Positions 22,296 to 31,894 are shown, counted from the stretch's first letter. The stretch: DNA of 64,000 bases from Streptomyces sp. LHD-70 (GCF_031157275.1 NZ_JAVIFW010000026.1:41237-105236); one strand, 5' to 3'. Notes: generated from the letters alone by a model not told the origin. Made by a program: numbers and translations.

Positions 22296-24461
22296 ATGAG
22301 CCGGGAGCTGCCCTGGCCCAGTGAACTGCGCTGGTTTCACGATGAGTTGGCAGTGACGGGGATGGGGGAGTGCGTGCGGGACAGGCGACGGATTCAGACG
22401 GCGGTGCTGGGCAGCGCGGACTCGGATGAGCCGCTGATGCTGCCGATGGAGGCGATCGCCCTGGACGCCTTCCGCCATGCCCACGAGAGCAACACCTTCT
22501 GGTGCGGGACGTTGCTCGGCGGCTGTGGCGGCCAGCTGACCACGAAGCTCTACACGGACAGAGCCTGCCACTTCGCGCATCACCCGGACCCGGACGGGCT
22601 GCCGCACGTGTGCGGGCGCCGCGCCCGCGGCGTGAACAGCGCCGACCACCTCTACGTGAAGTCGGCGGCCGCGGCCTGGCTCGCCCACCACGGAGAGCAG
22701 GCCAGCATCGAGTACAGCCGCCCCGGCGGGGCGCCGCTCGGCTCCGTCGTCGACATCCGCTGGCCACGAGGAGCTCTGCGGGTGCACCTGGACCAGGCGG
22801 TGGCGCCAGTGTGGGATGACGATGCGGAGCCGGTCCTCGGGACGATGGTGCCGGTCGACCGGGAGACGCTGATCCGCCGCTGGTACGTACACAGGATCCG
22901 CCTGGGCAGCGTGGGAACCGCTCGCCACGTGCAAGTCGGAACCGAGGCGTTCGCCAGGCCGACCGAGTGGTTCGCCCTGGACGAGTGCGAGATGACCGAG
23001 CGCGGGCTGTCAACGCCCGCGGTGGAACAAGTCGTCGAAGGCCACAACGCGCCGCGCCCGACGCTGTGGGCGCCCGGCAAGACGAAGAAGGTACCGGCGC
23101 CGGAGGCGCGCGCCCAGGCGCTGCTGCGCCGGCTGGTGTATGCGCGTCGGATCGAGTCCGCTTCCTTGGCGAAGCAGGTGTGCCTGGAGATCGAAGACCT
23201 GACGGGTGTGGAAGGGGAGCTCCGCGAGCAGCTCGAGGCCGCGGTTCGCCACGCGAAGGTCTGGCTGGTCGAACAGGACGACGCACGCCGCGGGTTGTTC
23301 GCGAAGCTGAAGAAGGCAGTGGCGGATCAGAAGCCTGGGCAGGTACGCAGGCTTCTGATCCGCATCAACGCGACCGCCGCGGAGGATCGCACGGACGCCG
23401 AGGCCGTCGTCTACGAGCGGGCGGTCAGGTACTTCGCGAGCTTGGACGACCAAACGCGGGAAGCAGTCGAAGCGGAAGCTGCCACTGAGAAGGAGCAGAA
23501 GACGGCAGCCTCTCGCACTCGCAGCGCCCTGTACGCCCTGCGGGGGTACGACGCGTACACCTCCGATCTGCGCCCCCAGGTGGAGGGGCTTCTGCGGTTC
23601 GCGGCCTTGGCCGGAGATCGGCTGACGCGTGGCGAAACGCGTCGTGTGGAGGTCTGGAAGAGCCGTGCGGCCAACGGGCCTCAGGCTCCGCTATCCCGGC
23701 AGGTGGCGCGCCGGAACTGGATCAAGCGGAGCTGTCCGCGCTGTCTCGTGGACCAGGGCGAGAACTGTGTTCTCGTCGACGGGCCTGACAAGGGAAAGGC
23801 GCGCCAGGACCCCCACAATGAGCGGCTGCGGCCGATCGTGGATGAACGGAAAGCCGCGCAGAAGCTGGCCCAGCAACAGCAGAAGGCCCGGAAGCCAGTC
23901 GCGGGGCATGCCGAGCCGATGCCGTTGGTCAGCAAGGAGCGAGAGGCCGGCCTGGAACGTCGTGTCCAGGAGGCGCAGAAGGCCAACGGGGAGGAGACGC
24001 AGAAGGAGCGGAAGAAGCCGACCAGCCGGCTGCACCATCAGGTGCCACGCGGCGACTGGTACAGCGAGGTGTGCCCGCGCTGCGATGCGGGCCCGACGAA
24101 ACTGTGCGCCAACGACGATCGGCTTGGCCCCGGCGAGAAACGGCAACTGCCGCACAACGAACGCCTGCTGAGCGTCCTGCAGAGGATCGACCGCGGCGGC
24201 CCCGAGAAGCCGGCAGCCCTCAGCGACGAACCCCCGCGCCAGGCCCCGCAGCCAGCCCCGGCCGAAATTCGGCCCCCTCGTCGGCGCCGGGCGGAACGGG
24301 AAGCGCGAGGGACCGCGGGCTCGGCAGTGCGCACCTGGAGCGCCGAGGAGGTCACATGTCCCCGGTGTCGCGCCGGGCCCAACACCCAGTGCACGCCGAA
24401 CGGAATGCACACCGAACGGGCCGAATGGGCAAGGGAGTTCACCCGCAGACTCTGGGGGTGA
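22296..24461 (+). CDS. CoiA-like domain protein with three C-terminal zinc-finger repeats
   Basis: 721 residues. The N-terminal part resembles CoiA: FWCGTLLGGCGGQL, CHFAHH, SADHLYVKSAAAAWLAHHG, then VVDIRWP, the likely Asp of a PD-(D/E)xK-type core. A coiled-coil-rich middle (about residues 270-560) follows. The end repeats a CPRC-x-x-G-x-x-C unit with PHNERL three times (near residues 480, 590 and 690), the short zinc finger common in actinobacteria and their phages. A nuclease targeted by zinc fingers is plausible. The start is uncertain, with no strong ribosome site; an ATG 60 bases on is an alternative. Confidence 0.6.
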   Translation: MSRELPWPSELRWFHDELAVTGMGECVRDRRRIQTAVLGSADSDEPLMLPMEAIALDAFRHAHESNTFWCGTLLGGCGGQLTTKLYTDRACHFAHHPDPDGLPHVCGRRARGVNSADHLYVKSAAAAWLAHHGEQASIEYSRPGGAPLGSVVDIRWPRGALRVHLDQAVAPVWDDDAEPVLGTMVPVDRETLIRRWYVHRIRLGSVGTARHVQVGTEAFARPTEWFALDECEMTERGLSTPAVEQVVEGHNAPRPTLWAPGKTKKVPAPEARAQALLRRLVYARRIESASLAKQVCLEIEDLTGVEGELREQLEAAVRHAKVWLVEQDDARRGLFAKLKKAVADQKPGQVRRLLIRINATAAEDRTDAEAVVYERAVRYFASLDDQTREAVEAEAATEKEQKTAASRTRSALYALRGYDAYTSDLRPQVEGLLRFAALAGDRLTRGETRRVEVWKSRAANGPQAPLSRQVARRNWIKRSCPRCLVDQGENCVLVDGPDKGKARQDPHNERLRPIVDERKAAQKLAQQQQKARKPVAGHAEPMPLVSKEREAGLERRVQEAQKANGEETQKERKKPTSRLHHQVPRGDWYSEVCPRCDAGPTKLCANDDRLGPGEKRQLPHNERLLSVLQRIDRGGPEKPAALSDEPPRQAPQPAPAEIRPPRRRRAEREARGTAGSAVRTWSAEEVTCPRCRAGPNTQCTPNGMHTERAEWAREFTRRLWG

Positions 24462-24562
24462 GCCTTCAAGGTTCCGTCCCGCCGACGCCCTTCACCTCGC
24501 TAGCCTGCCAGTGTTGGACACAACGGTCAGGACGGTATGTCAGGGCCGGAAGGGAGCAGACC

Positions 24563-24957
24563 GTGACCCCCGAGCCCGTACCTGATCTGCGTCTCCTCGA
24601 GGAAAGCGTGCTGCGAGCCCCTGCGCTCGTCCTCGAGTTCTCCGACGACCTGCGCTCCGAGAACGTCACGTCGCTCGGGACGTTCCTCGCGGCCCGACTC
24701 GCGGAAGTCGTCGACGGTCTTCCTGAAGGTGGGCACGGCGGTGGGCCGCGGAGCGGCTGGCCGCAGCCGTTGACGCCTCCTGCCGCGACCTCGACGACGC
24801 CCTGGTCGCCTGGATGGACGCGCTCCTGCACGGGAAGAAGGACGAGTCGTTTTCTGAAGATCGCTGCGGGGAACCGCCCGGAGCCCGCAGGGCCTTCAAA
24901 AACCCCTTCAAAAACCTGGGCCATTCAACAACCCGAGACCACCGTTTTCTGACATGA
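24563..24957 (+). pseudogene. Small gene broken by a frameshift
   Basis: A GTG with GAAGGGAGC upstream opens a frame encoding LRLLEESVLRAPALVLEFSDD and TSLGTFLAARLAEVVDGL. At about 24725-24745 the coding character moves to the -1 frame, which continues RWAAERLAAAVDASCRDLDDALVAW to a stop at 24957. Both halves are clearly coding and helical. An indel in the genome, a sequence error or programmed shifting could explain it; no slippery site is evident. Function unknown. Confidence 0.5.
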
Positions 24958-24966
24958 TCCGGGGCT

Positions 24967-25635
24967 ATGACCGCCCCCGAACCGGCCGACGGGCCGGACC
25001 TCCTCGTCGCCGAACCGCTCGTCCGCACCGAAATCAAGATCGGATACGCCCGGGTCTCGACCGGCGGACAGAAGCTCGAACGACAGCTCGACGCACTCAC
25101 CGCCGCAGGATGCCGGAAGATCTTCGCGGACAAGAAGTCCGGCAAGAACGCGCTCCGCCCGGAGCTGAAGGCCTGCCACGCCTTCCTCGACGCCGGCGAC
25201 ACCCTCGTGGTCCCCTCACTTGACCGCTACGGCCGCAGCCTCCAGGACCTCATCAACATGGTCGCCGAACTCCGTGACCGCGGAATCGGCTTCACCTCGC
25301 TGCACGAGAACCTCGACACCACCACCCCCGGCGGCCGACTCGTCTTCCACGTCTTCGCCGCCCTCGCGGAGTTCATCCGCGAACTCATCATCATCGGTAC
25401 CAACGAGGGTCTGGCCGCCGCCCGCTCCCGCGGCCGGATCGGCGGACGCCCCACCGTCGCCACCGAGGAAGTCATCAAAGCCGCCCGCGACCTGCTGCCC
25501 GACCCCGGCCGCTCGATCACATCGATCGCCAAACTCCTCGGCGTCTCCCCGGGCACCCTCTACAACCACATCCCTGACCTGCGGGAACTGCGCGCCGGAG
25601 CCATGCCCCGGCAGCTTGAAGCCCCCGCGAAGTAG
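24967..25635 (+). CDS. Serine resolvase/invertase
   Basis: 222 residues. GYARVSTGGQKLERQLDAL carries the catalytic Ser of serine recombinases near residue 31. LVVPSLDRYGRSLQDLI and GRLVFHVFAALAEFIREL follow, and a C-terminal helix-turn-helix (SITSIAKLLGVSPGTLYNH) binds DNA. The usual ERTxAGL motif is altered to IIIGTNEGL, which may affect activity. Two copies of TTCAAAAACC (24895 and 24907) lie 50-70 bases upstream and could belong to a res site. On a large replicon the likely role is multimer resolution. Confidence 0.8.
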   Translation: MTAPEPADGPDLLVAEPLVRTEIKIGYARVSTGGQKLERQLDALTAAGCRKIFADKKSGKNALRPELKACHAFLDAGDTLVVPSLDRYGRSLQDLINMVAELRDRGIGFTSLHENLDTTTPGGRLVFHVFAALAEFIRELIIIGTNEGLAAARSRGRIGGRPTVATEEVIKAARDLLPDPGRSITSIAKLLGVSPGTLYNHIPDLRELRAGAMPRQLEAPAK

Positions 25636-25681
25636 CCCAGCCTCAGCAAGATCAATCTCAGCGGCACTTTCTGTACCGCAA

Positions 25682-27853
25682 CTACTCACGCCCGGAGATG
25701 TCACGCCACACCGCCAACGTTTCGCGTGCGCCGATCGTATCGGGGTGGTCGCGGCCCAGTACACGCTCACGGGCGGCAAGTACCCGCTCTTCGAGCGCGA
25801 TCGCCTCATCCATGCGCCCCGCCGCGCTGTAAGAGTGGGCGAGGTTGTTGCGGGCGGTGAGGGTGGCAAGGTCGTTTTCTCCCAGTACACGCTCGCGGGT
25901 GGCAAGTACCCGCTCTTCGAGCGCGATCGCCTCCTCAGTGCGCCCCGCCTCCCGGTAGGAGCTGGCGAGGTTGTTGCGGGCGTCGAGAGTCTGGACGTGG
26001 TCCTCCCCTCGCAACTCTTCGCGGGTGGCAAGTACCAGCTCTTCGAGCGCGATCGCCTCGTCCGTGCGCCCCGCCTCCAGGTAGGACAGGGCGAGGGTGT
26101 TGAGGTTGGCGAGGATGTCGTCGATGTGGGGGGTGTCGCGGTGCTCGTCCTCTAGCAACCGTGCGTGCACGGCATGTACTTCCTCTGCGAGCGCGATCGC
26201 CTCGTCCGTGCGCCCCGCCTCCCGGTAGGAGTTGGCGAGGTTGTTGCGGGCGACGAGGGTGTCGCGGTGCTCCTCCCCCAGCAACCGCTCCCCCTCGCGT
26301 GCCAGGTGGGCCCAGTACTCGACAGCAAGCCGGTACAAGCCGTCCTCGGTCAGGCTGCGACCGGCAACGAACAGGAGGAGGTGCGCGTTGGGACTCAAGA
26401 GAGCGGTGCTTGAGTGAGCGGTCAGCTGCGTGGTGTTGGCGCGGAGAGTGGCGATGAGGTCGCGGCGGTCTAGGAGGGTCTCCCTCCACCAGACGTTCAC
26501 GAGGGTATCGGCGGCAGCTCGGGCGGCAGCCGGGGTGTGGGACGCGGTTTGTTCGCGGATGGCGCGTGCGGTCAGGGCGTGAATGCGGATAGCTGCCGGG
26601 CCGTCTCCGTTGTCTTCGTGAGTGATCAGGCTGTAGCGGTGCAAAAGCCGCAGGGCCGAGCGTGCCTGTTCGGCCGTGACAGGCCCGAGCGTCCCGTCGC
26701 CCCCGTCAGGCTCGACATCGTGCTGCCGGTGTTCGGTGAGGTGGACCAGGGTGGGTTCTGCGGTGCAGACCTGTTCGGGGATGCCGGCCGGGTCCAGGAG
26801 TGCGAGGAGACCGAGCAGCGGGTGGGTGATGCCGTCCCCGTCGTGGTCCCGGATCGCGGTCAGGGTGAGCAGCAGGGTGGCGGCCACCTCACGGCCGTGC
26901 CCTTCGGCGGGAACCGCGCGCTCCAGGGTGGTGGTCCGTAGACGGCGGAGGTACTCGGTGGCGGTGATGTTCTCGTTCACCAGGTACGCGGCGGCATGGC
27001 CGAGCGCGAGCGGCAGATGCCCGAGCTCCTCGCACAAGGCGTCGGTCTTCTCGTCCAGGAGGCGGGCGTGGCCGGCGTCGGCGAGGCGGCGGCGGAGGTA
27101 GGCGGCGGATTCCTCGGGGGTGTAGACATCGATATCGACAGTGTTGCCCTGGGCGGTAATGCGGGCGTCGCGCAGGCGGGTGGTGGCCAGCACCCACCCG
27201 TGTCCGGTGTCGCTGGTGGGCCACCACCACGGGTCGGTCTCGGTGAGGTTGTCAACGTTGTCCAGGACGACCAGCCAGCGCCGTTCACTGTGGTGCAGCC
27301 AGTTGACGAACGCCCTCGCGTCGGCCTCTGGTTCCTCCCCCACTGCTCCCGGGACGGCCAGAGTTCGGGCGGCCTGGGCGTAGGTGGCGACGATCTCCTG
27401 GAGGCCGGCGGCGTCGGTCCACACCACCAGCTCCACCCGGTGTCGACGGTGTCTGCTTCGTGTCTGGGCGTCGCGGGCATAGGCGGCAGCCAGCTGGGAC
27501 TTGCCCACCCCACCCCCGCCGGTAAGGAGTTGAGTGAGGACCACCGACCCGCCGGATGCGGCGATACGGGCGGCATCGATGCGCTCGCGCAGGGCCCGGC
27601 GCGGCTCGAAAGCCACGGCCGTCGGCGGGATCGGCCCGATGACCACCGGCCCCTCCTCCGCTGCGGCAGGCGGCCGGGATGCGGACTGCCGTGCGGTGAC
27701 TCCGGCGAGCGCAAGCGCGGCCACCCCTGAAGTCCCCCCGATCACGCTCGCCAGTTGATCGGCCGTCTCCAGCCCGACCAGCACTACACCGCTGGCCACG
27801 CTCACGCATGCCAGCACGGCGGCACCCGCCCTCAGAACCGTCCTGATCCTCAC
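25682..27853 (-). CDS. STAND-family NTPase with NB-ARC-like domain and C-terminal TPR repeats
   Basis: 723 residues. Two N-terminal hydrophobic helices (residues 8-28 and 37-52) anchor it in the membrane. Walker A GGGGVGKSQ is at 112-120, Walker B WLVVLDNVDN near 195, and GHLPLALGHAAAYL matches the GLPLA motif of NB-ARC proteins. The last 190 residues hold about four 42-residue kinesin-light-chain-type TPR repeats (ARNNLASSYREAGRTEEAIALEE), encoded by near-identical 126-bp DNA repeats. STAND NTPases of this design act as sensors; several are anti-phage systems, though TPR-NB-ARC proteins in actinobacteria can also be regulators. Confidence 0.8.
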   Translation of the reverse strand: MRIRTVLRAGAAVLACVSVASGVVLVGLETADQLASVIGGTSGVAALALAGVTARQSASRPPAAAEEGPVVIGPIPPTAVAFEPRRALRERIDAARIAASGGSVVLTQLLTGGGGVGKSQLAAAYARDAQTRSRHRRHRVELVVWTDAAGLQEIVATYAQAARTLAVPGAVGEEPEADARAFVNWLHHSERRWLVVLDNVDNLTETDPWWWPTSDTGHGWVLATTRLRDARITAQGNTVDIDVYTPEESAAYLRRRLADAGHARLLDEKTDALCEELGHLPLALGHAAAYLVNENITATEYLRRLRTTTLERAVPAEGHGREVAATLLLTLTAIRDHDGDGITHPLLGLLALLDPAGIPEQVCTAEPTLVHLTEHRQHDVEPDGGDGTLGPVTAEQARSALRLLHRYSLITHEDNGDGPAAIRIHALTARAIREQTASHTPAAARAAADTLVNVWWRETLLDRRDLIATLRANTTQLTAHSSTALLSPNAHLLLFVAGRSLTEDGLYRLAVEYWAHLAREGERLLGEEHRDTLVARNNLANSYREAGRTDEAIALAEEVHAVHARLLEDEHRDTPHIDDILANLNTLALSYLEAGRTDEAIALEELVLATREELRGEDHVQTLDARNNLASSYREAGRTEEAIALEERVLATRERVLGENDLATLTARNNLAHSYSAAGRMDEAIALEERVLAARERVLGRDHPDTIGARETLAVWRDISGRE

Positions 27854-28107
27854 CCTGTGACCGCCCGCCCTCGTACCGCCCCGATACCGCCACCAACTCC
27901 CCCGTGCCGATCGGGGATTCGTGATCGCCGGAGGCAGCAGTATCCCGGACGCCGGCAGGCCACTGAAGGCCTCCCGACCGGCCGGCCGCCTGCGCTGAGA
28001 TGGATCTTGTCCCGGTGGCCAGCGGCCTATCGCCGGTTTCCACGGGTGCCGGTAAGAACGCTGTCACCAGCCGCAAACGGCGGTGATCTTGCGGGCCCAG
28101 CGAGATT

Positions 28108-28453
28108 TTACCGCTCGCGCAGCTCGTACGGGTTGATCTCCTCGTACCGGTCGTCAGACTCCTCCAGACCGAAGCTCGCCTCCCAGCGTTCCGCGCCAGT
28201 TCGACGGGCCGCCGACGCGGAATCGGTCGTCCGCCCACCGCGGTTCTCCCACACAGAAGGCGTGAACCTGGAACTGGTCGTCACCAGACCGGCGGACGAA
28301 CTCCTCGTCGTAGATGAGGAAGTGGCCCATGTCGTCGCGGTCCTCGCGGACCTCCTCCGGCAGCGTGACCACACGGGTCACCTTGTCGTCGTCGACATCG
28401 ACATCGACCTCGACCATCACCGGCACCACGTACCGGACCCACCGTTTCGCCAC
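28108..28453 (-). pseudogene. Small acidic hypothetical gene with a C-terminal frameshift
   Basis: The frame from 28453 encodes MAKRWVRYVVPVMVEVDVD, VTLPEEVREDRDDMGHFLIYDEEF, then loses coding character after FRVGGPSNW. The other frame continues AERWEASFGLEESDDRYEEINPYE to 28108. Together they make a plausible 110-residue protein, so an indel near 28200-28220 is likely. The family is one I associate with Streptomyces accessory DNA, with no known function. Confidence 0.5.
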
Positions 28454-28625
28454 CGCTCCACCCCTTCTGTCAGGTCTTCCAGCGGCAAGCTACTGGGGAA
28501 AGACCGACCCGGGAGAGCAGAACCCAAAGCTCCCAGCTACTTGTCACTTCGCCGCAGCTTCGGGAGGACTGGGCCGACTAGGCGGGCGACGTCGTCGGCC
28601 ACCCCGGGGCCCTGATCAGTCTCAG

Positions 28626-28736
28626 CTACTTTGCACCGTGGGCCAGGGATAGGACACCGGGGCCTCCCCACAGATACTCGACGCCCTCGAGCCGGTGATC
28701 ACCGATGGTGAGGTTGCAACGTCCGCTGTACGTCAT
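28626..28736 (-). CDS. Possible 36-residue protein
   Basis: The ATG at 28736 opens TYSGRCNLTIGDHRLEGVEY and LWGGPGVLSLAHGAK, which alternates like a small beta protein. The ribosome site is weak. The remaining gap from 28737 to 29008 shows nothing. Confidence 0.3.
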   Translation of the reverse strand: MTYSGRCNLTIGDHRLEGVEYLWGGPGVLSLAHGAK

Positions 28737-29008
28737 GGCACATGCTCTCTTGCACTGCTCCGGCAGCCTCAGCGTACTGATCTCATGACCAGTTTCGGTC
28801 GGCCTCACGCAGAGGTGGCCACAAACCGGCCAACGCGCGCCCCGGCGACGGTCGCCACCTCGGGTGGCACGTGGCCGCGGGCGTTCCTCGGGGGAAGCCG
28901 AGCCGAAGAGATGGCCTGGTGCCCGCCGTGAGGGGCAGTCGTATGGGAGCCGGATATTCCGCGGAAAATCGCAGTGCCCGACGCACGCGCGGGCGGTGCA
29001 GGCGGTTC

Positions 29009-29245
29009 TTAGGCGGCTGCGGCCGGCGGAGCCTGTGGGTGTCGGACGGCCTTCTTCACGGCCATCTCGAGTTCGTAGCGGTCGGTTCCTGCGGCGTGCT
29101 CGCTGATCGAGTGCTGGACGGCGACGGCGGCCTCGTACCAGCGCTGCCACTGGGCTGCGTGCTCGTCGCCGTCCAGGCCGGTGAGTGCTTCACGCGCGGC
29201 TTCGGCGGCGCGTTCGAGTTCGATCAGTTCGTCGGGGATCTCCAC
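29009..29245 (-). CDS. Small helical hypothetical protein
   Basis: 78 residues from a GTG at 29245. IPDELIELERAAEAAREALTGL, then QWQRWYEAAVAVQHSISEHA and LEMAVKKAVRHP, is a helical hairpin with an Ala/Pro tail. No DNA-binding or membrane motif. The ribosome site is weak, so the start is uncertain. It stands apart from its neighbours. Function unknown. Confidence 0.5.
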   Translation of the reverse strand: MEIPDELIELERAAEAAREALTGLDGDEHAAQWQRWYEAAVAVQHSISEHAAGTDRYELEMAVKKAVRHPQAPPAAAA

Positions 29246-29471
29246 ATCCAGGGATGATATGCCGCAGGTGCGACAGGCGTTCGACGCCGCGCACACGACC
29301 GCGCGATCTTGGAGTTCACACGGTTCGGACCTCGACGATTCGTGACGTGCCGGGGCATCAGCGCTCGGGCGCCGACCTCGGACGCCCGTCCCGTAGAAGG
29401 TGATCACGCTGCGCATCGCTTGTTCGGGCAGAAGGCTCAGGGCCGATGTCCGGTACGGGCAGGGGAGCGCG

Positions 29472-30353
29472 TCAAAGGAGTGCCGACAGTGGCAGGGCGC
29501 GTTCGGTGAGCTGCCCTTGTAGCTGGCCCTGGTCGGTGACGGTCTCGGTGAGCCAGTCCGCAGTGACCAGCAGGTCGGCGTGCTCGGCGACGTGTTCGGG
29601 CGAGACTCCGCAGAACGCGGCGACCCGGTCCAGGGGCAGTCCTCCGTCCTGGAGGGAGCCGAGGCAGCCGTCGGGGCGGGAGTGGGCCGCGGTGCACAGC
29701 GCCAGGAGCCGGGTGGCGGCGCCCGCCTTCTTCTTGCGGAGCTTGCGGTCCCCTGCGACTTTCTGGGCCCAACCGGAGATCCTCGAGCGGTTGTTCTTGC
29801 CGAACTTGAATGGCCGGGGCTGCTCAGGCAGCAACGTGGGGACCGTGATCGGGGTGGGGTCCTCGGGCCGGGAGGCCATCACGTCCGCGACGGTGCCGGG
29901 CAGGCGCAGCCAGTCTTCTGCGACCAGCTGCTCGAGAACGCGTGCGGCATCGTCCTGGACCCAGCCGGTCAGGTCCTGGCCGGTGAGGTTCCCGGTGCCG
30001 GCGCGGGCGGTACGCAGGACGAGCATGAGCACCGCCAGGCGCACTTCCGGCTCGGGGCACGGCGTGTTCGTGGCGACGTACTCCAGCACCGCGCGGGCGT
30101 GCGCGGCCTGGCCTCGCGTCAGCAGCCGTTCCACCACCAGCCCGTCCTCGGCCGCCGGCCTGTCCTGCGTCTCCGGCCGGTCCTCGCCTGCCGTGTTGCC
30201 GCCGGAGGCGCGGGCGGTGCGGTTGATGTGCATCTCCCGGGTGGTCTGCGCTGCCGTCTCGGCGCGCTTGGCCTCCCGCCGCAGCGAGCTGTCGCCGCTC
30301 ACCTGCGCCCACAGCGCGAACGCGCGCGCCTTGCGCTCGTGGAGCGTGGCCAA
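29472..30353 (-). CDS. Hypothetical protein, possibly with winged-helix domains
   Basis: 293 residues, probable TTG start, overlapping the upstream gene by 55 bases. Segments such as LVVERLLTRGQAAHARAVLEYVA, DDAARVLEQLVAEDWLRLPGTV and GLPLDRVAAFCGVSPEHVAEHADLLVTADWL look like paired winged-helix units. The middle contains a basic KFGKNNRSRISGWAQKVAGDRKLRKKK stretch. It is probably co-transcribed with the cysteine-rich gene upstream. No named family. Confidence 0.55.
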   Translation of the reverse strand: MATLHERKARAFALWAQVSGDSSLRREAKRAETAAQTTREMHINRTARASGGNTAGEDRPETQDRPAAEDGLVVERLLTRGQAAHARAVLEYVATNTPCPEPEVRLAVLMLVLRTARAGTGNLTGQDLTGWVQDDAARVLEQLVAEDWLRLPGTVADVMASRPEDPTPITVPTLLPEQPRPFKFGKNNRSRISGWAQKVAGDRKLRKKKAGAATRLLALCTAAHSRPDGCLGSLQDGGLPLDRVAAFCGVSPEHVAEHADLLVTADWLTETVTDQGQLQGQLTERALPLSALL

Positions 30354-31123
30354 CAGTAGAAGTCGGGCTCAGGGCGCTGCTGATAGGCGCGGAACGCGTC
30401 CCCGAGCTCGATGAGCTCCAGGCGCAGGACATCGGGCTCGAGGTCCTGCGGCACGATCCGCTGCGCGATCCGCGGCTGCGGGCCCTTCCGCTTCGCTGGC
30501 CGGGCCCCGGCGGCCGCGGGCGCCGCGGCACGCGCACGCGGAAGCGACGCCCCGGAAGTGGGGGAGCGGGTCTGGTCGGAGAACAGCGCCACCGCCCCCT
30601 CGTGCCCAACTCCCGTGTCGATCGCGGTCGGTGCCGTCGCGCGCTGCTCCCCGGCCGGGGCGGTGTGCTGTGCGGGCTGGGCGGTGTCCAGGACCCGGCA
30701 GCCGGGGGTGGCGGCCGCGCACCGCGCGCAGACTTCCGCGATCCGCCACAGGCGCCCGGCCCGGTCCGCGTACGCGGCCAGCACCACCGGGCCCCCGCAC
30801 GGACCCGCCCCCGGCACACCGCTACGAGGTCCGGCTGCGGGATCGGGGGTGTGCCAGGCACAGGCAGCGGCGCGGCAGGCACACCACGCTGCTGGGCGCG
30901 GCCCGCCGCTCGCACGGATGTGAGCGAGGTGTCCATTGACGTGAGCGACCGCGGCCTTGCGTCCCGCGGCGGCCCCGCCCGGGAAGCGCTCCTCGGCGCA
31001 GGCCGGGCGCGAGCAGGACAGCTTCACCGCACCTGCCGAAGGACGGCCGTACGGGTCCAGACGCACCGTCCACACGCGGCCCGCGACCCGCTCGTCTCGC
31101 CGTGTGCCGGCTTCCACCGCCAT
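30299..31123 (-). CDS. Cysteine-rich hypothetical protein
   Basis: 274 residues from the ATG at 31123 with GGAGAGG upstream. Cysteines occur in pairs: KLSCSRPACAEE, AWCACRAAACAWH, CARCAAATPGC, compatible with two zinc sites in the first 150 residues. An Ala/Pro-rich linker and a conserved-looking IVPQDLEPDVLRLELIELGDAFRAYQQ helix follow. It overlaps the next gene by 55 bases; the two may once have been one product or are strongly coupled. Function unknown. Confidence 0.5.
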   Translation of the reverse strand: MAVEAGTRRDERVAGRVWTVRLDPYGRPSAGAVKLSCSRPACAEERFPGGAAAGRKAAVAHVNGHLAHIRASGGPRPAAWCACRAAACAWHTPDPAAGPRSGVPGAGPCGGPVVLAAYADRAGRLWRIAEVCARCAAATPGCRVLDTAQPAQHTAPAGEQRATAPTAIDTGVGHEGAVALFSDQTRSPTSGASLPRARAAAPAAAGARPAKRKGPQPRIAQRIVPQDLEPDVLRLELIELGDAFRAYQQRPEPDFYCWPRSTSARRARSRCGRR

Positions 31124-31326
31124 GGGCGCACCCTCTCCGTAGCCTGATCTTCCGCGGCGGCCCCCATCATCACGGATCCCAGCGCCGAAGCGCGGCAGCA
31201 CGCAGCGACGTCGCTGCTTTTCCTCGTGAACGGCGCCAACAGCTCTGTGACAGGGCTGAGTTCGCCTGCCACAGGGGCGCCGGATGTGATCATCTGGGAG
31301 GCAAGGCTGGATCTGGAGGGGGAGAC

Positions 31327-31830
31327 ATGACGGAGCAGGACCGCACCTACCACGGGGTGCACACCGATGATGTTGGCGAAGCCAAGCGCCGCGTTCTGGT
31401 CGAGACGACGGAGTCCGGGCCCACCGAGCGGCAGCTGCGAGGCCGCGTGCTGTACGAGCTCACGGCGAAGGACGCCGAGGCGCTCGGCGGATTCCACTGG
31501 GGGTATGGCGGGTCGGGGCCGGGGCGGGCGGCCGACGCGATCCTCGCCGATGCCCTGGACCTGGGTGATCCCTGGGCATCGGGCTTCAACGGCTGGCCGG
31601 TCGACCCCGTACTGCAGGCCCTGAGCCTGGATTTCGTCGCCGATGTGCTGAGCCAGTGCTGTGCGGAGTGGCGCATCAGCCGCGCCACCGTCCTGCGCTG
31701 GTGCCGCGGCTGGTATGCGCAGCAGGGCATCGAGGACCTGCCCGAAGCCCTGGCTGATCTTCCTGAGCTGGCCAGCAGCCGTCTGGAGCAGCAGAGGCTG
31801 CGGCGCCCCGGAACGAGCGGGCCAGCCTAG
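31327..31830 (+). CDS. DUF6166 family protein
   Basis: 167 residues. The N-terminus (TYHGVHTDDV, then VLVE) and the central HWGYGGSGPGRAADAILADALDLGDPW are hallmarks of DUF6166, a small Streptomyces family of unknown function. A C-terminal helical part carries SQCCAEWRISRATVLRWCRGWYAQQGI. GAGGGGGAG precedes the ATG. It is followed by a protein with a CoiA-like zinc site, a pairing repeated with the paralogues at 40986 and 44065. Confidence 0.75.
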   Translation: MTEQDRTYHGVHTDDVGEAKRRVLVETTESGPTERQLRGRVLYELTAKDAEALGGFHWGYGGSGPGRAADAILADALDLGDPWASGFNGWPVDPVLQALSLDFVADVLSQCCAEWRISRATVLRWCRGWYAQQGIEDLPEALADLPELASSRLEQQRLRRPGTSGPA

Positions 31831-31894
31831 CCACAGAGGCTTCCCGCATTTCAGAGGCCACGGCAAGATCATTGAGGAGAACACCGGGGGCGGC

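Noticed and set aside
22141..23286. Arg/Pro/Ser-rich leftward frame
   Set aside because: Antisense to the CoiA-like gene, no ribosome site or domain.
25750..26260. Regularly repeated DNA that might suggest a CRISPR array
   Set aside because: The repeats are about 126 bases, in frame, and encode 42-residue TPR units; there are no short spacers.
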